Below are positions 51,761 to 61,843 of a DNA stretch of 64,000 nt, piece after piece. How positions within the stretch are numbered: position 1 is the stretch's first letter; every line of letters starts with the position of its first letter. Source of the DNA: Chrysomallon squamiferum (lineage: Eukaryota > Mollusca > Gastropoda > Neomphalida > Peltospiridae); the NCBI GenBank assembly GCA_012295275.1, contig CM022673.1:7949811-8013810 (forward strand), read 5' to 3'. The notes under the pieces are model-generated. The model saw only the letters and a program-made list of their open reading frames with translations. It searched no databases and was not told the origin of the DNA. The translations under genes and the position numbers were made by a program.

Positions 51761-54700
51761 TCAGTTTCTGAATGTTCTTCCACTGAAAACAAACACAAAA
51801 AAAAAAATATTAATGATGGTATAATAATGGTATAAAAAATAAGATATTGGTGTTGTTCTTGCTACTACTAATTTTTTTATAATCATGTAATAAATAATTT
51901 AACTGTTATCGTAAATGATTTATACAATTTTATGTGTGGTCATTAATTCACATATACAAAAGGATAATGTAAAATAACATGGATAACAAGGTATGTAAAT
52001 AATGCAAAAAAACATAAGAAACACTTAAAATCATTTTAAAAAAAGCAAGCGGGCCTCTTATATTATCAAAGATATAAATTAAAAGTGACCTGTCCATTCA
52101 TTTCACGAGATATTTTAATTATCAATATTTGTCAAAATACGTCTGTTCTTTTTGTTCAGATGCAAAGTGTCTTACGTTATTGTTCGTTTTTCCTTCTTTT
52201 CTTCAGGTCGAGCTCTATTCAGCACTTTGAGGAAGTCTGATGTCTTTGCTCTCATTCGTTGATGAATGTAGGCCTGAAATTAAATATAAAACAAAAAGGA
52301 TATTACAGTAATACATCTCTATACGAAAAAAAAAAAAGATACTTGACACAGATCATTATAGCTAGCTTCAAAAACACAGATTAAAAACATTAACATCAAA
52401 ACAAAGCTCAATAAAGTAATACCTCTATACATATTTGCATTAAAAAACAATAAAACAATACCTCTATACATTTCTGCATTAAAAAACACCAAATAATATT
52501 AATTTAATAAAATATTAAGATTGAATTTTTTCCTAGATGAACCTAGAACAAGATAAAAACCATTTGGACCACTGGGACATTTCCAATATAATCCTTGCTA
52601 AACATGGTATTGTGTATTATAAAAGTTACTTTGCTGCTAATAAAGTAGACAATGACATGGTAGCAATAATTTTCCTTGTTATTACGTAAACACCAGCAAT
52701 AACTGTCATTAACAAAAATATTTATTTATTTATTTGAAATTTTCTGAAAGATGTAAAAAAGTACTTACCTTGGAACACTTAATGTGATAATGAAGATAAT
52801 CACGTAGCGTATGGATTAAATTTATTGTGTTATCTCTAGCAGCTTTGTTTGTGTGGCGTGGAAACAGTACTGAAAATAAGAAAAAAAAAAGATTAATCAA
52901 AACGAAATAACATAGTTTTTAAACATGGGTATCTGATACATGATGCTGCAATCAAACAATGAATCTATGTTTAGATTAAAAAAGAAAAAGGTTTAAAAAT
53001 TAAAAAAGCTTCAAAAATGTGATCATTCACATTAAATATTTAGCCATAACAAACAATTAAATTCATTAAAAAATAACATAGTTTTTAAACACAGGTATCT
53101 GATACATGATACTGCAATCAAACAATGAATCTATGTTTAGATTTAAAAAATTTAGAAAAAGGTTTAAAAATATGATCTTTCACATTCATTATTATGCCGT
53201 GAAAATCAAATATTTAGGTATTTACCAAATGTGATGTATCCTACATTGTCTCCTGTGGCTGCATCAGTGCTCTGGAGTTCCTGTGGAGGCTCCTTGTGAC
53301 TGAACAGAACTTGTGGTGCTTGCTGGTATTTCCTGCGACCTTCTCTGAACTCCTGAAAACAAAATTCAAACCACGCAATTTAGAAAACTATGATTTTTTT
53401 TTTTTTTTTTTCTATTTTGTATAATAATTTTAAAACATGCATAACATGTATTATCTACTTAGAGATAAATGTAAGTTGGGGTAAGTAAAAATTCACCAGG
53501 AGTAAACAGCAATTTGACACCTTAAAGACAAATAATTTACATTTAGTGCTTAAATATTATATTTTATACTGATTTTGTATTCTACTTTGAAATGGTTTCT
53601 AATGTAATTTAAATAATACTTTGAAAATAAAATGCAAAGCAGTACCTGCATAAAAACTTTTCCAATAACAATGTCATCATCGTCTTTGAAAACTGTGCTG
53701 AAAATAACTGTCACTCTGTCTTTCTTGGCTTGAACATACCTAAGAATATAAAAAATAAATAAATACAGGAACAGTTTAGTTTGTTATAAAAATAATGTTT
53801 TTAAAAAGAAAAAAGTATATTAAACATTAATCTTTAATCATTTATTTTGCTTTAATTTGTTAAAACTAGTCTTAAAAAAAAGAAAAAAAAAGAAGAAGAT
53901 TTAATCATTAATATAAAAAAGAACAAAAAAAATAATAATAATAAAATTAAATAAATGAAAGAGATTAAATATGCTTTAATTAAGAAAAATGAAAGCCTAT
54001 GCATGTGCAGGTAATTGATATTAACTCCTCTAGTATAAAAATAAAAAACATTTACTTTTTGTTTCTTCATTTTCTCATTCCAAAGGGAAAAACTTTAAAA
54101 AAAATTTGAACTAACTTTATTTAAATCATTTTATGCCTCTGATTGAAAAGGCAAATAATATTTAGCTAAATAACTCGGTGTTTAATTCTTCTTCTCATTG
54201 AGAAACCATAGTAACTCACAATGTTTCATTTTCTCTATAATGAATAACAGCTTGTTTCTGTACATCCTTCTCTGCAGTCTGAAAATCAAAATATTTCTCA
54301 AACACTGAGGCAAAACAGTTTCTTTTCAGCAGTGCAGCTTTCTGGGCTTGCTCTTCATAGTCCTCGGGTGGTTTCTCCAAATTGTACAGTAAAGAAACAC
54401 TATAGCCTGAACAAAATTAACATTCATTAATTAAAGTATAACTGTGATATGAACACACAGGATAAACATTTTTTTTTTTTTTTACATGTAAAGATTAAAC
54501 AAATCCCAACACCATCTTTCAATTACAAACTCAAGATTATGTTAGTTTGAAAATATTCCTCATAAAAAATAATAAAAAAAGAGAGAAAAAAAAAGAAGAA
54601 AATATGTCTTTATTATTTATTATTAGCAAAAGTGGTGTCTTAAAACACTAAATGATCACATGGAAGTAATTATTTATTGTTATTATTATCTGTTCCTATC

Positions 54701-54822
54701 AAAACATTTAAAATTATATTTAACAGGCAACAAATGCATACCTGATTCTGGAGTTGTGAGATATGAACCATATTCTCTCTTGATCAACTGTGCAAAGATA
54801 AATATAAAATAATTTTTATCTT

Positions 54823-54858
<36 letters not shown>

Positions 54859-57003
54859 GCAAAAATTTAAAAACAGATGTCAAATTAGGTTTGTTTTGAA
54901 AACTGCAAATGAATATAAAAGCTATGTAAAAATCATAATGTATGATATGATATTAGTAGTAAAATAATGTTCTGAATTTATTTAAAATAAATAAGTAATA
55001 GGTGGCTGCTGTCAAATGGCAATTCACATTTTATAGAAATAAATAACTGAATTAAAAAACCTGTAGGAATAAAGCAGATATGATTCAGATTTGACATAAC
55101 TACAAAAAACATATATTAATAAATAAACAACCAACAGACAAAAATAACTACTCACATCATCAGCACCATGTTCTTGAAGATCCTTGTAGAATTTAAGGGA
55201 AATGCTGACCTAATAAAAGAAGAAAAAAATGAAAAGAAAGACAAACAATAAAAAAGTTATTATTTTTGACATTATGCAACCATCACTTTTAAGATTTATT
55301 TCCCTTGTTTCAGAATCAAAGAAGGAAAAAAAACAAAACAAAAAAAATTCATATCTTCTTACATTATCAGCTGTTAACAAATAATTATTTATTATTTATA
55401 AGCTGTTTATATTTTTAAAATTTCTTTCTGTAACTTGTAAGTATATGTATATATATATAAAATAGAAAATACCATTAGTTTTGTCTTATCTTGGTCAGGA
55501 TTTGAGATATGATATAGCACCCCATCAAAATCTGAAAATATAAACAGATGTTTTCCTGAAAATATGCATGTTAAAGATGTGTTTATAGATCATATGATGA
55601 CCTAAATATACATTTAAACATACATTTATTATTTCTATGAAAAACAAACTAAAATTTGATATTTAATAAAGCCAAAGAGAATGATCATTGTTCAAATGAT
55701 ATATATAACAAACCTTACAGTATATCCTCTATGTAGTCATGAATGCTTTATGAAAATGTTCCAGTTTACATTTTAATATGTGCATATGTTTGTAATTAAT
55801 GTAAATTACAATAACAAATATAAAAGAAAAGTCATTGTAAATACCTGCTACAGTTATATCCACACTTTCTGGTTTTGCTCTGAAATCATTAAGAAAGATG
55901 TTGTGAACACATAATTAGTAAATGTGCTTGTACAGTGTTCTTCAAAATAATAACAGAAAAAAATCAAATGTACAAGGAAGAGAAAAAAAATTAAAAGAAG
56001 AAAAAAAGCAGTTATACTTTTTTTTTTTTAATGTATAAAATACATATAAAATGAAGTATAATATGGAACGTATTATCCATTAGATTTATGCATTTTTTTA
56101 TATTTATAGCATTTTAGAATTAACTTATTATTTCAAAATGTGCAATTGTTAAAAATAAATGGATACTCATTTGATGATCTATAAATGCAGTTGAGTTTCA
56201 ATGACATTCTTTAATTATTAGCTGACATTGTCTCAAGATACAATGTGAAACAGCTGACTGGAATTTGTTACTACTGCATCCTGTGTTTTTTTAACTATTG
56301 TATACTGTCTGACCCAGTGTATTTCATACGATTATTAGAGTTCAAATCTGCCTCCTAATTTTTATTAAATGTTAAAATACAAATGATGGCATTTGTATGG
56401 TTATACCAATATTTTGTGAGTTACTTATTCATTGAGAAAACTACACTGATGTTTAAAGTGGCTTGTTGTATCAAAACAGCTGAAACATCAGCAGCCACTG
56501 GAACCAAAAATAACCCAATGGTTATATACATTTATGGTGACTGATCTTATAACAGCAATCAGGTAGTCACTTTTTATTTAATTACTTAAGTAAACTATAT
56601 TTAATTTACTGATTATGTTTGGTATAATTACTCGTTTACTGACACTGTGACAGTGATGGGAAATATCTGAATCTGATAATAATTGATATTCACTTTATTT
56701 TTATTTTTATTAAACGTCATTGGTTAATGAATTAAGCCACTGGTTAATCTCTGCAGTGGATAGATAATAATTAAGTATATTCTCTTTCGAATGCCTATCC
56801 CGTACAGCGGTACACGCCCGTTATTGTAGGTGGTCCATGTTGAGAAAATGCGGAAGTGAATTAAAGAGGCAAACTAGTTCGTGTCATTAAGAATGGTACA
56901 CCACAATATTAAATACACTTTTTACTTACCCATCTAAAGCATTGCTAAATTTTAGATTCAGTGTATCTTCTACTATTCGATTACTTATTTCAAGTAAAAT
57001 CAT
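51761..57003 (-). CDS. ARPC2: Arp2/3 complex subunit 2 (p34-Arc)
   Basis: ARPC2 forms, with ARPC4, the core of the Arp2/3 complex that nucleates branched actin and contacts the mother filament. Eleven exons, 5' to 3': 56930-57003, 55845-55879, 55473-55531, 55156-55209, 54742-54787, 54220-54406, 53646-53739, 53226-53352, 52769-52869, 52176-52273, 51761-51782. The sum is 897 nt, so 298 aa, against 300 in human. All splice sites are GT-AG. Hallmarks include the start [122 protein letters not shown] and the C-terminal TGRTFRN. Near-identity to the family leaves no doubt. Confidence 0.97.
52410..52487. repeat. 2 x 39-bp tandem repeat in ARPC2 intron
   Basis: Two adjacent 39-bp units (52410-52448 and 52449-52487) share AATACCTCTATACAT and TGCATTAAAAAAC, with few differences. 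Confidence 0.85.
52558..52716 (+). mobile_element. partial, diverged SINE copy in ARPC2 intron
   Basis: The segment follows the layout of the SINE at 58.04-58.31 kb. Shared pieces are a ...GGACC.ACTGGG head remnant, TTACTTTGCTGCTAA against TACCTTACTGCTAA, and GACATGGTAGCA exactly. The central part of the head is shortened. It lies between ARPC2 exons and is probably an old insertion. Confidence 0.6.
52906..53186. repeat. 166-bp-offset direct duplication in ARPC2 intron
   Basis: 52906-53033 and 53072-53186 are direct copies offset by 166 bp. They share AATAACATAGTTTTTAAACA, GGTATCTGATACATGAT and GCAATCAAACAATGAATCT with few substitutions, so the duplication is recent relative to the SINE. Confidence 0.9.
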
Positions 57004-57062
57004 TTTGAACAAATTCTGCAAAAAAACCTCTACAGAAGGAAGTTATAGGTGGCGTGTATAAA

Positions 57063-57070
57063 TCACGTGA
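57063..57070. promoter_or_regulatory. CACGTG E-box upstream of ARPC2
   Basis: TCACGTGA palindrome centred about 63 bp before the ARPC2 start codon. It is followed by C, giving ATCACGTGAC, which resembles USF/TFE-type E-boxes. Promoter function is inferred from position. Confidence 0.4.
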
Positions 57071-58040
57071 CAATATTTGAAGGTCCATAACTCTCGTAAG
57101 ATTAATAATTTTTTTGTTTTCTTTTTCTTTTCCCTTTTTGGTTTTATCGTGATTGGAAAGCATCATTTACAGTTATTTTATTATTCATGTGCAAACAAGT
57201 CATCTTGAAGGTAATACAAATATAGTTTCTTTCTAAATTAAAAAACCGAAATATGACATTAAATTTACATGTTTATCTTGAAATATAAGCAGTTTAATAG
57301 TGAGAACAATTCAGTGATAAATGAAGAATAGTAAATTCATACTATGATACTGTGATATTTCAGTTTCATCCGTCAAATAAGAAGATGATGGTATTTTACA
57401 TTTCATTTGTCAAAGCAATAATTTATTTCATTCTTTGGTCAAACAAAGATTAAAAAAAAAAAAATAATAATAAATTTTAATATAAATAATAAAAAATGTA
57501 AATCTGTATTTCGTTTTATTTATTGTTGTTGTTTTGTAACTGTTATTGTTATTGTTCTTGTTATTGCACTGGATTAAATTGGTTGAGACTGAGATGTAGA
57601 GAGTATGATGTTTTTTGAAACTGCTACTAGGAAGTTTCATAAACAGAGGGTCATAAAAAAATTAAAACTGATTAAATATATATATTTTAATTAATATTCA
57701 GCTTTGGTGTCTTTTCTCCCTCTATCAAGCCACATTGTGCAGATCTTTATCTATTCAAAATAGCTTCTATTTAAATTTTATTATTTTAATAATATGTATA
57801 TATTTTTGAAATACATTTCACAGAGGCTTGATAAAATAGTAAAATCACTTACTTTTTTCTTTTCAAATTGTATTATTATTATTTTATGAGAGCATTTGTG
57901 TATCATTATGCATTTCATAAACCCTTTTTCATACACTGGAGTGTTTTTTCTGTTTCAATATTTCAATTTTGTAATGCCCCACAAAATGTTTCCTCATTAA
58001 TGATTTTGTATAGAGGGGGGAAAAAAAATCTAAATATCTA

Positions 58041-58312
58041 CAAGGTTTGATGGGTCTTCTGACTGATCCTTGATGTGGACCTACTGGGCTGTTTGTTCCA
58101 GTCAGTAATCTATAACTGATATTATCAAATACCATGGTATCTACTGTCCTGTCTGAGGGATGCTACATATATAAGATACCTTACTGCTAACAGTAGCACA
58201 TGACATGGTAGCACTGGGATTTCTCTTTTGTCATCTAAGTGACCCTTAACCAACACCAACACCAACACCATATAACTGTAAATACTGTGTTGAGAGCATT
58301 GTTAAGTAAGAC
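58041..58312 (+). mobile_element. mollusc-type SINE, diverged
   Basis: The order of landmarks fits a tRNA-headed SINE that recurs in mollusc genomes: TGATCC (box-B-like) with GGACCTACTGGGC, GTTCCAGTCAGT, ATCAAATACCATGGTAT, TGTCCTGTCTG.GGGATG, TATAAGATACCTTACTGCTAA, GACCCTTAACC, CACCATATAACTGTAAAT and GTGTTGAGAGCATTGTTAAG at the 3' end. The match is from memory of the consensus, at perhaps 70 percent by eye, and was not aligned. The element is non-autonomous and would rely on a LINE. Confidence 0.75.
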
Positions 58313-58832
58313 AAGATTATGTAATATTATTTTATCTATGTAGTGATCAACTTGGACACGGGTAAAGCAGTAAATCATTGCTTGGCAATTTTTAAAGGTT
58401 TTAAATAGTTGATATCAGAATAAAAATGTGTTTATTTATTTATTTATATGTTGTTGTTTTTTTTATTGAATTAGTTAAATATATTAATTTTTGATCTCTG
58501 CAGATGAATACACACACACACACTCACACATTTATTTACAAGGCTGTTACTATTTAAACCTGTCAGCAGATATTCTGAAACTATTACCTATTGTTTTGGC
58601 CATTTGATAAAGTTTGATGTAAAATGTTAACAGAAATACTTGTTGATGTAGGATGCATATAAAACATAGGAGAAATTAGTACATGTCTTGTAAAAAGATT
58701 AAAGTGATCATTTTGAATTGACTTTTGGGGGTTTTTTGGTATAAATATTTTTTGTTTGATGTTTCTTTTTTTCTTTTCTTTTTTTAAATTTATATTTAGT
58801 AGATATTTTGTTGATGTCAGTACCTCCCCAAA

Positions 58833-58877
<45 letters not shown>

Positions 58878-59281
58878 CTCTGATTATTTCACTGTTGACA
58901 GGTCTAAAGTGTAGTGATAGTAATATAAACCACAATGAAAACAAACACTAAGCTTGGGTACTTGCTGTCACTAGACATAATGTCAGTGTAATTCAGGTTT
59001 CTATTATTAAAATACTTTAACACGAAAAACAACACACAAAGAAAAAAATATATAAAAATATAAAAATAAGTAAATAAATAAAATTCTAAATTGCTGATGT
59101 TAAAAGTATTGAAAAATATATCCACATTCAAAAAATACTTCACCAGAATTGACTGATCATTCCTTCATTTGTTAAAGAAAAAATAATATTTAGTAGAAGA
59201 GATTGCAAACACAGGTGGTAGAGAATATTCACAAACACAGAACAAAATGATATAGACAAAGGTTATAAAATAAGTATGACT

Positions 59282-59580
59282 GTTTTAAATATATATTTAT
59301 ATCTGTGATTATATAATAAGTAAATTCTCTACATAATTATTAATATCTGCAATTGTTAAAAGATGAAATAAATATTATCTGTTTTAAATAAATAATTATA
59401 TCTATGGTTATATAAATAGTCCCTGAAAATTCTATGTGCTTAATTATGATTATCTGTAATTATTAAAAAGATAAAAAGTATTTCTATTTTAAACATCTGT
59501 GATTAAATAACAGAACATTTTCTATTCATAACTATGAATATATTTAATTATTAAAAAAAAGAAAAGAAAGGTATTTCTAT
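59282..59580. repeat. ~100-bp degenerate tandem repeat, 3 copies
   Basis: Units begin with [GA]TTTTAAA at 59282, 59381, 59485 and 59579 (spacings 99, 104 and 94). Each carries a TCTGTGATTA/TCTATGGTTA-like piece and a TAATTATTAAAAAGA-like piece. Copies are well diverged. Confidence 0.65.
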
Positions 59581-59730
59581 TTTAAATAGATAATTCGAAA
59601 AAATATGCTTTACTTAAAAAATACAAAATATACTATTAAACAGATATTTATGTTGATGATCATACAGTAGAAAAAAAGAAAGAAAAAGCATGTTGTGTTT
59701 GTATAACCAGGTAATGAACTATATGTGGTC

Positions 59731-59940
59731 TATAAATATAGTTGTCTGTGTTAAGTCCAAAGTTCAGTCTCATGTAATGGATAAAAAAGGCCCAGCAGTC
59801 TCAGAGGCTCTGTAAAAACCACCGAGTGTTATTAACATGGAGATAAGTGGATGTTTGCTGAAATGTATATAATTGTTTAGTTCTTGCTATCTCCTCAAAC
59901 TCGGACAACAACAGAGCAAGATAAATAGAGGGGATTACTG
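59731..59940 (+). promoter_or_regulatory. candidate CROT promoter and noncoding exon
   Basis: A TATAAATA box-like sequence at 59731-59738 is followed by a stretch of more balanced base composition that ends in a strong donor, TACTG|gtaagg, at 59940/59941. The coding exon of CROT begins behind an acceptor at 61841-61843, so an upstream noncoding exon must exist. This is the best-looking candidate, without transcript proof. Confidence 0.3.
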
Positions 59941-61843
59941 GTAAGGTCATAAGAAAAACAAATATTAAACTTCTCACTGCTTCGTGTTAAAAATAGCCAC
60001 ATTTTTATGATTTATAGATTGTATATTTTGATAGCAGTTTAGATACAAAGTAATTGTGCAGGTTTTTTTTCTTCCAGTTGTTATGTTATTTAAATAGGTC
60101 CAGTTCACTCTGGTCTAGACTTATTTTATTTTGTTTAAGTATTTTGTCCTTTTATTTTGTTCTTAGTATATTTTATTAGTTTATTTGTTTTGCTAGAAAT
60201 TAAACTGTTATGTTACAGTTAGGATGCATGTACAGGTATTTACATAGACCACAGTTTGTTATTGATTTTGATGGATGTTTCATGCATGCATCATTCTCAG
60301 ATGTCTCTGTTCTCTAAAGAATGTGCAACAGGCAGTTATTATGTTTGTAACTGAATATAAAATATATTGATTTTAAATATAACATTTGGTTGAGGTAATT
60401 TGTTCGTGAAAAAAATCCATGATGTATAATAAATATTTATTAAACAGTTTATTAATTATTATGATTGAATTTCAATTCCTGTTTCGGTCTAGGACTAATT
60501 AATTACAGTGTATGTAAACCATTACAGCTTCTCTTGTCTGTAAGTAACCTAATACACTATCACAGAAAAAATCTGATTCCATGATTGTTTGACTAAGACA
60601 ACCTCATTTGAATGTTAAGTTGATGTTAGCAAATTTCAGATGACTGACTGACTTACTGAAAAATTAGTTAATTTCATTTAAACATACTAAATGTTTTGTT
60701 TTATCAGGCTTTGGTGATGTTTTTGGATATTAGCTAATGCCCATTTGACACCTCTTGTTTCTTGAAAATAACTATAGTAAAATCCAACTAACACATTCTG
60801 GTAAAATATGTATAAATATTATTCAAGACACTTCAGTCATCAGAATATATTAGTATTTTTTTCTAGTAAGTTTCAATTCTGTTTTTGTTTCTCTCTGGGA
60901 ATTTTTATTGGTTTTGGGATGTAATGGGGGTTTTTTTTTTTTTTTTTTTTTTTTTTTCATTCTTTAAAACATACAACAAAAACAACAAGAACAAAAAAAA
61001 AAAAAAAAAGAGCCACTCTATTCCTGAAAAAAATGCCCCCAAAAACATTTGCCTTTTCAGATAAACAGGCTGGTTCATAGTCATATGTTATAGCGTCCTA
61101 GTTAATTCAAACTGATATGTTGTACTTTGAACCATAATAATGTATCAGCGAAAATAGTCAAAGGAAATATGTCAAGAATTAAAGTGTTCTGGTGTCGTCA
61201 GTTTTCCCCTTATTTATTATACAGTAAATATTTATTGTTGAAAATTAAAAAAAAAATAATAATAGTTAGGAAAATTGTAAAGAGTTTGTATCTTTCAAAA
61301 TAATAAAATTGTTTAATTTATTGTTTTCACAAAATTTTCTGATTCCAAATTATAGATTATAATTTATACTGCATATATTAAAAAATAATTGAATTTTGGA
61401 TGTGTGAATTATGTAAATGTAGACAGTATGCAGATGAAAATGTAACAACATACACATATTTACATAAACATTTATATAAAGGTACATTCATTCATACAAA
61501 AAACACAAAAAAACCCAAAAATCTTTGCTCAAGAATTATTTCATGAATAATTCTGTGTTAGTACAAGTGCATGTACACAATGATGGATATATAGAGCAAC
61601 ATAATGTTTTATTCTCTAGTTAAAAACATTTGTAATGCAACAGATATTTTAAACTATTGATTTATTCAGGGATTGAATAGCTTTGGGTAGCTAGAGAGAC
61701 AGTCTTAAAAGTTTTAAATTTGAAATACATTATTTTAAAAAATAATAGATAGATAAAACACACACACATACACACAGAGAAACACACCTATACACTAAAA
61801 ATCATTATTGTTATTTATATTGATGTTGGTTTTTAATTTTCAG

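Larger units (their letters stand above)
57071..61843. other. divergent ARPC2/CROT intergenic region
   Basis: About 4.8 kb with no coding exon. It contains a SINE (58.04-58.31 kb), a T-run of more than 30 bases (about 58838-58873), a three-copy ~100-bp repeat (59.28-59.58 kb), a T-run at 60.93-60.96 kb, and a candidate CROT 5' UTR exon ending at 59940. Confidence 0.5.
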
